Shown here one piece after another: positions 1 through 12,232 of a DNA stretch of 64,000 nucleotides. The DNA is taken from contig NC_074712.1 in assembly GCF_947242115.1 (NCBI RefSeq), forward strand, positions 20,732,915 to 20,796,914, in the 5' to 3' direction. Made by a program: the position numbers and the translations under genes. This DNA is from Biomphalaria glabrata (taxonomy: Eukaryota; Mollusca; Gastropoda; Planorbidae). The notes under the pieces are model-generated. The model worked only from the letters and a program-made list of their open reading frames with translations. It had not been told where the DNA came from and did no database searches. Position 1 is the stretch's first letter. Each line of letters opens with the position of its first letter.

Positions 1-15
1 ATAGATAGATAGATA
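1..15. repeat. GATA microsatellite, cut by window edge
   Basis: Tandem 4-bp unit (ATAG) at the very start of the window, probably continuing to the left. Confidence 0.8.
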
Positions 16-529
16 ATAGTTCACATCTGACTTCGGTCAACTAACTCTTCCAATCACCATCTAATTGTCAGATATCCATCTGTAATAACATGTCAAACTC
101 CGCCCACTTTGCCTGCGGCTAACCTCTACACTCTACATGATTGACAGCACCCAGACATATTAGTATTGCTATTAATAACTTAGCCTACATGTGTGCATTG
201 TTGTTCGATAGGTTACCCCTATAAATAGCTCTTGAGGGCACAGGTGTATATGTGTGTTTTTAAAACCCTAAATGCATGTACGTATGTGTGATTGAATATC
301 GTGTGTTTTTGTGCATATGTATTTCATAGGATTATTTATCAGTAGATCGGTCAACTTGACATTTCCAAATCTGATGGGATTTAAAGTACATGCAATCCCC
401 ACGTTTTATATTCCGCTAATAATGAAGTCATTATGTCATCCGGTCAACGTTTTTCTGATGATTGAATTCCTTGTTTCAATTTTGGTCTTTTCCTTTGTGA
501 ATATTTGGTTTACCCCAATGAATCCTTGG
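16..529. other. No gene recognised
   Basis: AT-rich sequence. One 89-codon open frame lies at 311-580, but it has no family signature and runs into the SINE remnant, so I do not call it a gene. Confidence 0.5.
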
Positions 530-757
530 TATGGGGTGGTGGAGATGTATAGCGCTTGGCTTCCGATCAAACCTCGATGAAGACTGAGATTGGGAATTTC
601 TTTATTTTTAGGATGCCTCTGAATTCTTTATACTTTAATTGATTTGGAGAAAGTAATGTCGGTTGGTCATTGTTCTGGCTACACGACACAGGCCGTAGAA
701 ACTGATGACCATTTACATCATCTGCCCAATAGATCACACGGTCTGAAAGGGGCAGCT
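530..757 (+). mobile_element. Diverged tRNA-derived SINE copy
   Basis: It aligns by eye along its whole length with the better-preserved SINE at 45131-45406. Shared blocks are the tRNA-like head (TATAGCGCTTGGCTTCCG against TAAAGCGCTTGCTTTCGG), GAAGACTGAGATT, GGTTGGTC, CAGATGACC-like sequence, CATCATCTGCCC and GGTCTGAAAGGGG. The head has lost its B-box, so the copy is old. No target-site duplication was found. Confidence 0.75.
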
Positions 758-1487
758 AATCACTAGTAGAAGTCGGTTATCATAGTGTTTTACTTTTTTT
801 TTATGTATATCAAATGATTTTAATGACATATCTTAAACTTTTACTGGTATGTCTGGTAACATTAGTGATGTAGATTAATCTGGTACTTGTAGTGGTATGT
901 CTAATAATTTTGCTGGTATGTTTTTTGATGTTTTTTTTTGGTTTGAAGATATCATTAGTTGGTATTTCGGACAAAATTATCTTCCTTTCTAAGAACTTGT
1001 TATTGGAGGTTTTCATATCTGGCGGGAAACCAAGCCTTTTGGTGTATGCGGTGTACACAATTATGGAAGCGTTGATAAACTAATTGTCTAAGACGTTAGA
1101 GTTTAGTATTAGCAACACTTTTACATACTTCCGTTTGTAACTTTTATTTAGATGGCAATTTTGTGATCCATAGTTTGTTACATGTCATATCTAGTGAAAA
1201 TCTCCAATATCATATTTCTTTTTATTGTCATCAAATTGGTGTGTGATTTTATAAATACATGGGTTTTTTGTTATTGAAACAAAAATCAATATCATTTCTA
1301 TTCAGTTGCTATTTGGGAATCGAATTATTCCACTAGTCATTGATTTAGTTCATTTTCAAAAATCGATAAGCTGTATCGTCAATTTTGTCCAATCACATTG
1401 GTCATGGTGTGGGTTTTCGATCATTCCCAGTCGATCTCAACAGACTATTGTTTTGAAGCACACGTAACTTAAACCAGCGTTCTTGCG
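758..1487. other. AT-rich sequence, no gene recognised
   Basis: T-rich runs and short open frames on both strands (892-1083 +, 810-1058 -) overlap one another and show no protein family signature. Confidence 0.5.
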
Positions 1488-1679
1488 CAGTGGCGTAGCA
1501 ACCATCGAGTAAAAGGGCTCATTGCGCCCTAGACCATCACTAATATGAGCCCAAAGGAGGCATCCAAAGATTTCCAGTTTTTAACTTCAAAGACGTACAA
1601 GTCTTGAGTTCCATTCCTTGTAAAATGTGGTACATCCCTTGAGCACGGACTCACGGACCCACGCCTAGCTACGCCACTG
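1488..1679. mobile_element. 192-bp MITE-like element
   Basis: The ends are perfect 12-bp inverted repeats: CAGTGGCGTAGC at 1488-1499 and GCTACGCCACTG at 1668-1679. There is no coding capacity. CAGTGGCGTA-type ends are seen in hAT-like families, but the flanks do not show a convincing 8-bp duplication, so the superfamily is left open. Confidence 0.6.
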
Positions 1680-2535
1680 CTACGTGGTTCTTTTTTTCTA
1701 ACAGTAAACTACACATCATTAACAGGGGCGTTATTTGATTTCATGTAGAATGAGTTCATTGTAATGACGTCATTCCCGACATCCCACTCGCTCGGCCATC
1801 TTCCCCATCACACGTGACACATGTTCGAGATAATGCTTGATTGTTTCTTGATTCATTCTATTTCTATTAGGAGGTTGCAGTTAATTCTTTGGTGACATAG
1901 AGCTTAGAACTTGCGTTTCAGTCTGAAGCAGAACCTTTCCTATTGGAAATTGTCATACGTCTTATCTTAAAAGTTACGTGACTTCAAAGCAGTAGATCTT
2001 TATGTCCAACGTTTTTCATGCGTCAAGCTAGTCATGCTAATAGTTGTTTTTTGTGGTCTGTCTGTCTGTCCGTCCGTCCCATTTAGATCGAAGAAACTAG
2101 AAAAGGTATTAATAATCCGATATCATTATATTTTAGATGTTGCAAATTTCTTTGTTTTCTAAAAGCGAACCGTTTAATTTTTATAACAAACTATTAATTG
2201 TAAACACGTGAGACTATGTTAACAAGGAAGTGATTTTTCGATATGCTTTCTAAACATTTATGCAAATGATTTTGTTATTTTCTGGAAAATTATTTTTTTT
2301 TATTCTTAAATTGAGCATTGTTCTGTTATACAAGCTACTTCCATTTAGAATAAAGTGTTTACGTTTGTTTTCAAAGAGAAAGAAAGTAATATTGTATTGT
2401 CACGGATGATTGTGCATATAGTATATGTGTATATGCGTTTATAATGTACATAATTAATCTCTATTACATTCTGACCCTTCATTCTTTTGGAAGACGTTTA
2501 TTGTGCCCTAGAATAGGTTCTTCCTGGAGTTAGTG
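1680..2535. other. No gene recognised
   Basis: AT-rich sequence with a short CTGT/CCGT simple run near 2057-2080. No exon, RNA gene or element end is visible. Confidence 0.5.
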
Positions 2536-4150
2536 AAAAAAATTGTAGACTCCTCGCCCTTGCCAGCAAGAGGTCTGGGGGAGCGCTGAGAGCTCTCCCA
2601 GCGCGAGGCGGGGCCCCGCCGCCAAGCACTATTTCTGGTATTGAAAGCCAACTAAATGCATTTTCTGAGGTACCTACAGTGCATTATTTTACTATTAAAA
2701 AGTTTTATTTTAAAAACCTAATGTGCTATTTTTACTGACTTAGACCCTCCCGCGCCGTTCGGCGCATTTGCTGGCGCATTTGCTGGCAAGCTGTTTGCAC
2801 AAAAAATCAGTCACTGGCAATGTCTGAAGCCTCTTCCCACCTGCTCTGAGGACCTCCATGAAAGTGTGGCGCCAAGTTGTACTAGGTTGTCATCGCAACT
2901 CTTATTATGCGTAATTCATTTTGTCGGAGAACAAGTCCCGCAAACCTCATGCGACGCTCTGTCACAACCTTACTAAGGGGTTGACTCCCATTTCGGCATA
3001 GAATTTCCTTGATTTAGACCCGATCTCTATAACTGACTCCTAAAATCCGTCTTAGCCATCTTTGTTTAGCCACATTTAGTGCTTTTCAATTTCATTGCAC
3101 TTTATTAATGGAGCCCAGCAACTGTTAGACGTGTAACTTCTCTTGACTACGATCTTGGAATTAGGTGACTATTTTACTTTAGATGTTATATCGAAAAGCG
3201 AAGTTTTATTGTCAAAATCATCTGTTTTTTTTTTTTAATTCAAAGCCACTTTTAGCTACGGTCATAGAATTTGGTGACTGTAGTTTGCTTTAGAAATAAT
3301 ATTAAAGAGAGAGGCTTTCATCCTTAAAACGCTATGTAGGGGGATTTTAAACTCAAAACTATCTTGAGGGGTTTTAAACTTTAAAATAAGCCATCTGGAG
3401 AAGAGGGTTTGAAACTTAAAATCCCCCATTGGCTTGGCTACGCTCAAAGAATTTTAGTGTGTAATTTGCTTTTTTTTTATATTGAAGATGTATTTTTTAG
3501 CTTCAAACCCAGCTGAAGAGAGGTTTAAACTCAAAAACACTTTGGCTACGCTCATAGAATTTTGAGTGCGTAATTTATTTATTTTTTTATATTGAAGAGG
3601 TATTTTTAGCTTCAAACCCAGCTGAAGAGGGGTTTAAACTCAAAACCCCTCTGGCTACGCTCATACAATTTTGAGTGTGTGATTTGCTTTTTTATATTGA
3701 AGAGGTGTTTATCGTAAATTTTGGAGAGGGGTTTAAAATCAAAATCTTCCTTAGATGTGCTCTTGGAATTTGGGAATTGTCGTTTGCATTTTTTTAAAAA
3801 TGCAAAACCCCCTGGTAGGGGGTTTCAAACTCAAAACCCCTGGTAGGGGGTTTTAAACTCAAAACCCCTGGTAGGTGGTTTTAAACTCAAAACCCCCTGG
3901 TATGGGGTTTCAAACTCAAAACCCCTTGGTAGGGGGTTTCCAACTCAAAACCCCTGGTAGGGGGTTTTAAACTCAAATCCCCTTGGCTGTGCTAGGGCAA
4001 GTGATGGTTTGGTATTACAATTTCACCTAAAATAAACAAAATTTAAGCAAAAGATCAGTCACTAAACTCCGACAACCACGCCCCCTGCGGGGGGGGATTT
4101 CATTTCGGGGTGGGGGTTTGAACCCCAACGCCCCCTTGTAACGCCCATGG
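2536..4150. repeat. Dispersed repeat with GC-rich stem and paralogous blocks
   Basis: It opens with a GC-rich foldback region (2565-2625: GGGGGAGCGCTGAGAGCTC, GGCGGGGCCCCGCCGCC). It continues through repeated blocks of about 100-120 bp (3240-3770) sharing GGCTACGCTCATAGAATTTT and AGCTGAAGAGGGGTTTAAAC. It ends near CAACGCCCCCTTGTAACGCC. A partial relative of the GC-rich start lies near 52920-52970. It is probably a non-autonomous transposable element. No protein is encoded, and the class is unknown. Confidence 0.5.
3795..3985. repeat. ~30-bp tandem array inside dispersed repeat
   Basis: About six units of the type GGTAGGGGGTTTTAAACTC followed by AAAACCCC. Each unit is partly self-complementary (GGGGTTTTAAAC against AAAACCCC). 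Confidence 0.8.
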
Positions 4151-5265
4151 TATATATATATTGAGATAGGGTTCAACTATTTTTATTTAGCTGCCAACGG
4201 TGAAGTTCAGTTCGACATTGTTTGACGTAGAAATCTCCACTAATGCTTTACATTTTCAGAGGTCCACAGGGAAAGCCGTTATTGTGTTTATGTTGTCTGT
4301 CTAATTTTTTGAACTCTACCTTGATTATAGTTTTACCGTCCGTTTTAATTTTGTGTGTATGTTAAATTTGTGTTTACTTTTAGTTTTGTTTTCCCTTCAC
4401 GTTTGAAACAGTGGACTATTTCTTCCACTTCAATTAATTCACATCTTATCAAAAGTGAAACATTTCTTTTGTTTGGTTACTTCGTTCTCGTTTAGGTCGT
4501 TTTTATTTTTGTATTACCTACCAATGTCATTGTCGTTTCCGTTTTCGCCACGGCTGCTACAGTCTCAACTTGAACAATTTGTTCTGTCGGCAGGTGGCGT
4601 CCTGGTAAGTAGACCACATCGAAGGGATGTAACACATCCTGTAATTGCCGCCAGAAGATTTGCTGAAGACCAAACGCCCAATTGGCAATTTTTTTTTTCA
4701 GCGGTTTTTGTTTACAGTCGTTGTTGAATCTGGCCACCTAGCGACCAGTGTCCATGTTTGATCAACAAACAAACACATGGCTACTCCCTGGCTACCTGTG
4801 ATCACTGCTATTTTAGTGGTCTCTGTCTACGGTAGTATTCGTCCTTTTGTTCTTTCGTTATTGCTATGCTACAATTTGATTCGATCTCTGGAAATGTTTT
4901 CTGGATATTTGATTTTTTCTAGTTTAGTAGCAGCCAACTAATTGGCCTGGTGCTCGTAGGTCAAGGTATTTTTCCTCTAGAATAGGGCAATACGTTTATA
5001 GGCTTATAATTCACATTTGACTAGAGAGTAAACCAAAAACAAAACGAGACCAAAACTGAATATTTACATTTGATTAGAGAGTAAACAAACAACAAAAATA
5101 GTCCAAAACTGAATATTTACATTTGACTTGTGCTACACCGTTAGTAAAACACAAAAGTTAATGGTCCCAAAAAGAAAGAAGACTAAACATTAAATCAGCA
5201 GTATTAATACCTAGTGTATGGCCATCCAGTTTTACTGTGCGTTTTTTTTTACTGTGGCCAGCAGA
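4151..5265. other. No gene recognised; one direct duplication
   Basis: The open frames at 4455-4727 (+) and 4492-4737 (-) overlap on opposite strands and look spurious. A tandem duplication of about 60-65 bp lies at 5008-5125 (shared blocks ACATTTGA, TAGAGAGTAAAC, CAAAACTGAATATTTAC). Confidence 0.5.
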
Positions 5266-5291
5266 TCATCGTGGGGCCCGAGTGCCATTTG

Positions 5292-5524
5292 TGATGTGGT
5301 CTTTGTATGTGGTCTTTGTATGTGGTGGTCTTTGTATTTGGTCTTTGTATGTGGCGGTCTTTGAATGTGGTCTTTGTATGTGGTCTTTGTATGTGGTGGT
5401 CTTTGTATGTGGTCTTTGTATGTGGTCTTTGTATGTGGTGGTCTTTGTATTTGGTCTTTGTATGTGGTGGTCTTTGTATGTGGTGGTCTTTGTATGTGGT
5501 CTTTGTATGTGGTCTTTGTATGTG
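5292..5524. repeat. 12-15 bp array derived from LINE codons
   Basis: The unit is GTATGTGGTCTTT with an optional extra GTG. On the - strand it reads TACAAAGACCACATA, which is the LINE sequence for YKDHI, present as a single copy at the edge of the array (5510-5530). The array therefore looks like an expansion of that LINE segment. Confidence 0.85.
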
Positions 5525-5564
5525 ATACCTAGTATCGTTCTATAGCACCTCAATTCCATTGCTA

Positions 5565-8500
5565 GGATCTTCCTCTCAAAGTCTGCAGTCAAGATTCTTA
5601 TACAAGTATGTGGCCATGCCTCTCAAAGTCTGCAGTCAGTGTCCAAGATTCTTATACAAGTATATGGCCATGCCTCTCAAAGTCTGCAGTCAGTGTCCAA
5701 GATTCTTATACAAGTATATGGCCATGCCTCTCAAAGTCTGCAGTCAGCGTTCAAGATTCTTATACAAGTATATGGCCATGCCTCTCAAAGTCTGCAGTCA
5801 ATGTCCAAGATTCTTATACAAGTATGTGGTCATGCCTCTCAAAGTCTGCAGTCAGCGTCCAAGATTCTTATACAAGTATGTGGCCATGCCTCTCAAAGTC
5901 TGCAGTCAGCGTCCAAGATTCTTATACAAGTATGTGGCCATGCCTCTCAAAGTCTGCAGTCAGCGTCAAAGATTCTTATACAAGTATGTGGCCATGCCTC
6001 TCAAAGTCTGCAGTCAGCGTCCAATTACTTATACAAGTATGTGGCCATGCCTCTCAAAGTCTGCAGTCAATGTCCAAGATTCTTATACAAGTATGTGACC
6101 ATGCCTCTCAAAGTCTGCAGTCAGCGTCCAATTACTTATACAAGTATGTGGCCATGCCTCTCAAAGTCTGCAGTCAGCGTCCAATTACTTATACAAGTAT
6201 GTGGCCATGCCTCTCAAAGTCTGCAGTCAGTGTCCAAGATTCTTATACAAGTATGTGGCTATGCCTCTCAAAGTCTGCGGTCAATGTCCAAGATTCTTAT
6301 ACAGGTATGTGGCCATGCCTCTCAAAGTCTGCAGTCAGTGTCCAAGATTCTTATACAAGTATATGGCCATGCCTCTCAAAGTCTGCAGTCAGTGTCCAAG
6401 ATTCTTATACAAGTATATGGCCATGCCTCTCAAAGTCTGCAGTCAGCGTTCAAGATTCTTATACAAGTATATGGCCATGCCTCTCAAAGTCTGCAGTCAA
6501 TGTCCAAGATTCTTATACAAGTATGTGGTCATGCCTCTCAAAGTCTGCAGTCAGCGTCCAAGATTCTTATACAAGTATGTGGCCATGCCTCTCAAAGTCT
6601 GCAGTCAGCGTCCAAGATTCTTATACAAGTATGTGGCCATGCCTCTCAAAGTCTGCAGTCAGCGTCAAAGATTCTTATACAAGTATGTGGCCATGCCTCT
6701 CAAAGTCTGCAGTCAGCGTCCAATTACTTATACAAGTATGTGGCCATGCCTCTCAAAGTCTGCAGTCAATGTCCAAGATTCTTATACAAGTATGTGACCA
6801 TGCCTCTCAAAGTCTGCAGTCAGCGTCCAATTACTTATACAAGTATGTGGCCATGCCTCTCAAAGTCTGCAGTCAGCGTCCAATTACTTATACAAGTATG
6901 TGGCCATGCCTCTCAAAGTCTGCAGTCAGTGTCCAAGATTCTTATACAAGTATGTGGCTATGCCTCTCAAAGTCTGCGGTCAATGTCCAAGATTCTTATA
7001 CAGGTATGTGGCCATGCCTCTCAAAGTCTGCAGTCAGTGTCCAAGATTCTTATACAAGTATGTGGCCATGCCTCTCAAAGTCTGCAGTCAGTGTCCAAGA
7101 TTCTTATACAAGTATGTGGCCATGCCTCTCAAAGTCTGCAGTCAGCGTCCAATTACTTATACAAGTATGTGGCCATGCCTCTCAAAGTCTGCAGTCAGTG
7201 TCCAAGATTCTTATACAAGTATGTGGCCATGCCTCTCAAAGTCTGCAGTCAGTGTCCAAGATTCTTATACAAGTATGTGGCCATGCCTCTCAAAGTCTGC
7301 AGTCAGCGTCCAATTACTTATACAAGTATGTGGCCATGCCTCTCAAAGTCTGCAGTCAGTGTCCAAGATTCTTATACAAGTATATGGCCATGCCTCTCAA
7401 AGTCTGCAGTCAATGTCCAAGATTCTTATACAAGTATGTGGCCATGCCTCTCAAAGTCTGCAGTCAATGTCCAAGATTCTTATACAAGTATGTGGCCATG
7501 CCTCTCAAAGTCTGCAGTCAGCGTCCAATTACTTATACAAGTATTTGGCCATGCGTCTCAAAGTCTGCAGTCAGCGTCCAATTACTTATACAAGTATGTG
7601 GCCATGCCTCTCAAAGTCTGCAGTCAGCGTCCAATTACTTATACAAGTATGTGGCCATGCCTCTCAAAGTCTGCAGTCAGTGTCCAAGATTCTTATACAA
7701 GTATATGGCCATGCCTCTCAAAGTCTGCAGTCAGCGTCCAATTACTTATACAAGTATATGGCCATGCCTCTCAAAGTCTGCAGTCAGCGTCCAATTACTT
7801 ATACAAGTATATGGCCATGCCTCTCAAAGTCTGCAGTCAGTGTCCAAGATTCTTATACAAGTATATGGCCATGCCTCTCAAAGTCTGCAGTCAGTGTCCA
7901 AGATTCTTATACAAGTATGTAGCCATGCCTCTCAAAGTCTGCAGTCAGTGTCCAAGATTCTTATACAAGTATATGGCCATGCCTCTCAAAGTCTGCAGTC
8001 AGTGTCCAAGATTCTTATACAAGTATGTAGCCATGCCTCTCAAAGTCTGCAGTCAGTGTCCAAGATTCTTATACAAGTATGTGGCCATGCCTCTCAAAGT
8101 CTGCAGTTAGTGTCCAAGATTCTTATACAAGTATGTGACCATGCCTCTCAAAGTCTGCAGTCAGTGTCCAAGATTCTTATACAAGTATGTGGCCATGCCT
8201 CTCAAAGTCTGCAGTCAGCGTCCAATTACTTATACAAGTATGTGGCCATGCCTCTCAAAGTCTGCAGTCAGTGTCCAAGATTCTTATACAAGTATGTGGC
8301 CATGCCTCTCAAAGTCTGCAGTCAGTGTCCAAGATTCTTATACAAGTATGTGGCCATGCCTCTCAAAGTCTGCAGTTAGTGTCCAAGATTCTTATACAAG
8401 TATGTGACCATGCCTCTCAAAGTCTGCAGTCAGTGTCCAAGATTCTTATACAAGTATGTGGCCATGCCTCTCAAAGTCTGCAGTCAGCGTCCAATTACTT

Positions 8501-9050
8501 ATACAAGTATGTGGCCATGCCTCTCAAAGTCTGCAGTCAGTGTCCAAGATTCTTATACAAGTATGTGGCCATGCCTCTCAAAGTCTGCAGTCAGTGTCCA
8601 AGATTCTTATACAAGTATGTGGCCATGCCTCTCAAAGTCTGCAGTCAGCGTCCAATTACTTATACAAGTATATGGCCATGCCTCTCAAAGTCTGCAGTCA
8701 GTGTCCAAGATTCTTATACAAGTATATGGCCATGCCTCTCAAAGTCTGCAGTCAGTGTCCAAGATTCTTATACAAGTATATGGCCATGCCTCTCAAAGTC
8801 TGCAGTCAGTGTCCAAGATTCTTATACAAGTATGTGGCCATGCCTCTCAAAGTCTGCAGTCAATGTCCAAGATTCTTATACAAGTATATGGCCATGCCTC
8901 TCAAAGTCTGCAGTCAGTGTCCAAGATTCTTATACAAGTATGTGGCCATGCCTCTCAAAGTCTGCAGTCAGCGTCCAATTACTTATACAAGTATATGGCC
9001 ATGCCTCTCAAAGTCTGCAGTCAGTGTCCAAGATTCTTATACAAGTATGT
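5565..9050. repeat. 53/54-bp minisatellite, about 64 copies
   Basis: Units contain GGCCATGCCTCTCAAAGTC then TGCAGTCAGTGTCCAAG. There are two length forms: 54 bp with AGATTC and 53 bp with ATTAC. The reverse complement encodes ESWTLTADFER followed by HGHILV-stop, so half of the unit is RTE-type LINE thumb sequence. Because the unit is a multiple of three or nearly so, long open frames (up to 923 codons) run through it; these are artefacts. A 699-bp higher-order repeat is present (markers 5961/6660, 6262/6961 and 6301/7000). Confidence 0.95.
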
Positions 9051-9360
9051 GGACATGACCAAGGAACGCATCAGTCACAAAGTTCTAAGAGACCGCAAGG
9101 ACCTTCATTCAGAGAACAGTACCAGGACAAAACAAGGTTACAAAGACAGTTTGTGTGGAGACACAAACTCAAAATCGGCCCCCGAAGTGGTCCACCAAGG
9201 CAGGTAAAAGGCAGGTTTCAATACTTTCAGAAAGAGTATCGGATTAAAATTCGATCAAAGGCAAATTACAGAGAGGAATGGCGAAAGAAGGTTGACAGAT
9301 CTTGTGTGGTGCCCCAAAGGTCCAGCAGACCAATGGATATGTGAAAGTGAAGGTGAAGTT

Positions 9361-10725
9361 AGATGTGAACCTGGCCAAACTGATTTCATAATACTGCCAT
9401 ATAATAATTATCTAATTGATCTAGTTGTTTTGTAAAGAGTCAATATTCAAAGCCTCAAGTAAAAAACAAACAAAACATTTGCTTTTTTTTTTTTTTAGGA
9501 TACCTCAGCTGTTTAGCTGTTGACTTCAGTTGTCGAGCTGTTTACATCCTAGGAATCCTTGGGCCTTTGCCTCTTTTCTTTGCCTCTTTTTTGGGCATTG
9601 CCTCTTTTTGGGGCTATTGGCCTCTTTATTGGGCTTTTTTTTAAACAAAAAGATACATAACTTATTAGTAAACGTACAAATTAAATAGTTACATTATAAA
9701 GTACAGTCATTCATCCACTTCGCGATACAAATAATTACATTGAGGTTGTCATAATATTTTAACGAATTGAATTGCTTTGTACATGGCGTTTTTTTTTATT
9801 TCTAAAGGCATATATTGAAAATTTTTTAAATTTAAGGTAATTAAAATATATATAGTGAGAATGTCAACAGTAGGTAATTAAAAAGAAACAATCAAATAGT
9901 GAAAGTAGAAAATTAAATGATATTAAAACATTTAAACATTTTAGTTACATTTTTTTCCCACATTGTCTACATTGCTTATAGTTGTTTCCCTTGTGCTTTG
10001 CTACATAACCCCAGTTCTTTATATTAACTTCTATCAAACGTGCATACACATCTATATGTGTACACACTTATGCGAAAATAGACATTTAAACATTTTGTAA
10101 CGTTTCTTTTATTGTCTCCCTTCATATGACAATTTTTGATTTCCTCCCTTGAGATTCCGAAAACTACTTCCTCATCATCAAGGTGGAAATCATGTCTGCA
10201 GGAGTCAGTATCTCGGGAGTTTCTGTTCTGCGAAAATTTCTCTGTGGCTTTTTTTGGTCACAGGCTCACAGGGGTCATTTAGAGTCGTACAGAAGGTTAT
10301 TTTATATGTATCTCTCTCTCTCTCTCTCTTTATATATATATATGTACTTTTTTTTCCTCTTCCCCTCTTTAATATATTTTGTCTCTGTAGACTGCACAAA
10401 ATTCCTTTAGTTAAGTGTGTTATTTCCGGTTTCCCCCTGAAATTCACACGAAATATGAAAAACTACTTATTAATTGTTGTTTTAAATTATGTTCCACTTA
10501 TATGCATACTAAATAAAGTTTTTCTCTCTAAAAAATATTTTTTTTTTATAGATGTATAGTTAGTATGACAGAACTTACTAAACTTAACAATACAATTTTA
10601 CAAAATATTTTATTTTAATCAAAAAATCTAAAACTGTTAGCATAAATGTGTTAAAAATATGGTGATTTTTTTCATTTCCTACATCTAGATATGAAATTAA
10701 GGGCCGAATCAATGTCTACTTTTTA
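9361..10725. other. No gene recognised; low-complexity tracts
   Basis: It contains a degenerate run of TTGCCTCTTTT-like units (9560-9640), a CT/TA microsatellite (10308-10342) and very AT-rich sequence. Open frames at 10149-10559 follow the microsatellite and lack family signatures. Confidence 0.5.
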
Positions 10726-12232
10726 AATGAAGGAGGTAGGGAAAGAAGGAGGTAGGGAATGAAGGAGGTAGGGAATGATGGAGGTAGGGAATGATGGAGG
10801 TAGGAATGGAGGAGGTAGGGTATGATGGAGCTAGGGAATGAAGGAGGTAGGAATGGAGGAGGTAGGGAATGAAGGAGGTAGGAATGATGGAGCTAGGGAA
10901 TGAAGGAGGTAGGAATGGAGGAGGTAGGGAATGATGGAGGTAGGGAATGAAGGAGGTAGGAATGGAGGAGGTAGGAATGGAGGAGGTAGGAATGGAGGAG
11001 GTAAGAATGGAGGAGGTAGGGAATGATGGAGGTAGGGAATGAAGGAGGTAGGAATGGAGGAGGTAGGGAATGAAGGAGGTAGGAATGGAGGAGGTAGGGA
11101 ATGATGGAGGTAGGGAATGAAGGAGGTAGGAATGGAGGAGGTAGGGAATGATGGAGCTAGGGAATGAAGGAGGTAGGAATGGAGGAGGTAGGGAATGATG
11201 GAGGTAGGGAATGAAGGAGGTAGGAATGGAGGAGGTAGGGAATGATGGAGGTAGGGAATGATGGAGGTAGGGAATGATGGAGGTAGGGAATGAAGGAGGT
11301 AGGAATGAAGGAGGTAGGGAATGATGGAGCTAGGGAATGAAGGAGGTAGGAATGGAGGAGGTAGGGAATGAAGGAGGTAGGGAATGATGGAGGTAGGGAA
11401 TGAAGGAGGTAGGGAATGAAGGAGGTAGGGAATGAAGGAGGTAGGGAATAAGAAGGTATGGAATGATGGAGGTAGGAAATGATGGAGGTAGGGAATGAAG
11501 GAGCTAGGGATGAAGGAGGTAGGGAATGAAGGAGGTAGGGAGTAGGGAATGAAGGAGGTAGGGAATGAAGGAGCTAGGGAATGAAGGAGGTGGGAATGAA
11601 GGAGGTAGGGAATGAAGGAGGTAGGGAATGATGGAGCTAGGGAATGAAGGAGGTAGGGAATGATGGAGCTAGGGAATGAAGGAGGTAGGGAATGATGGAG
11701 CTAGGGAATGAAGGAGGTAGGGAATGATGGAGCTAGGGAATGAAGGAGGTAGGGAATGATGGAGCTAGGGAATGAAGGAGGTAGGGAATGAAGAAGGTAG
11801 GGAATGAAGTAGGTAGGGAATGAAGGAGGTAGGGAATGAAGGAGCTAGGGAATGAAGGAGGTGGGAATGATGGAGCTAGGGAATGAAGGAGGTAGGGAAT
11901 GATGGAGCTAGGGAATGAAGGAGGTAGGGAATGAAGGAGGTAGGGAATGAAGGAGGTAGGGAATGAAAGAGGTAGGGAATGAAGGAGGTAGGGAATGAAG
12001 GAGGTGGGAATGATTGAGCTAGGGAATGAAGGAGGTAGGGAATGATGGAGGTAGGGAATGAAGGAGGTAGGGAATGATGGAGCTAGGGAATGAAGGAGGT
12101 AGGGAATGAAGGAGGTAGGGAATGATGGAGCTAGGGAATGAAGGAGGTAGGGAATGAAGGAGGTAGGGAATGATGGAGGTAGGAAATGATGGAGGTAGGG
12201 AATGAAGGAGCTAGGGAATGAAGGAGCTAGGG
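10726..12232. repeat. 15-16 bp minisatellite, about 95 copies
   Basis: The unit is GGAGGTAGGGAATGAA, with common variants GATGGAGCTAGG and the 15-bp form GGAGGTAGGAATGGA. The + strand is purine-only apart from T and occasional C. There is no coding signal. The origin of the unit is not apparent. Confidence 0.95.

Larger units (their letters stand above)
5266..9360 (+). mobile_element. RTE-type LINE remnant, 5' part inverted, hosting two arrays
   Basis: On the - strand at 5592-5510 the reverse transcriptase thumb region reads TADFER-KILAMELRCYR-TILGITYKDHI. On the + strand from 9059 the same LINE resumes (KERISHKVLRDR, matching KDRITNQEIRDR of the copy at 13079-13702). It continues through an AKTFLQGTV-like block near 9093 to the 3' end (WRKKVDRSCVVPQRS, 9277-9330). 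The segment upstream of KDHI is therefore inverted relative to the segment downstream, as expected for twin-primed LINE insertion. The two breakpoints are occupied by the arrays at 5292-5524 and 5565-9050. Heavily mutated and non-functional. Confidence 0.7.

Noticed and set aside
4455-4737. Overlapping 90- and 81-codon frames on opposite strands
   Set aside because: No family signature on either strand and no exon borders that fit.
5559-9344. Very long open frames (up to 923 codons) in several + frames
   Set aside because: They are the 53/54-bp minisatellite read in overlapping frames; no start context, splice sites or protein family.
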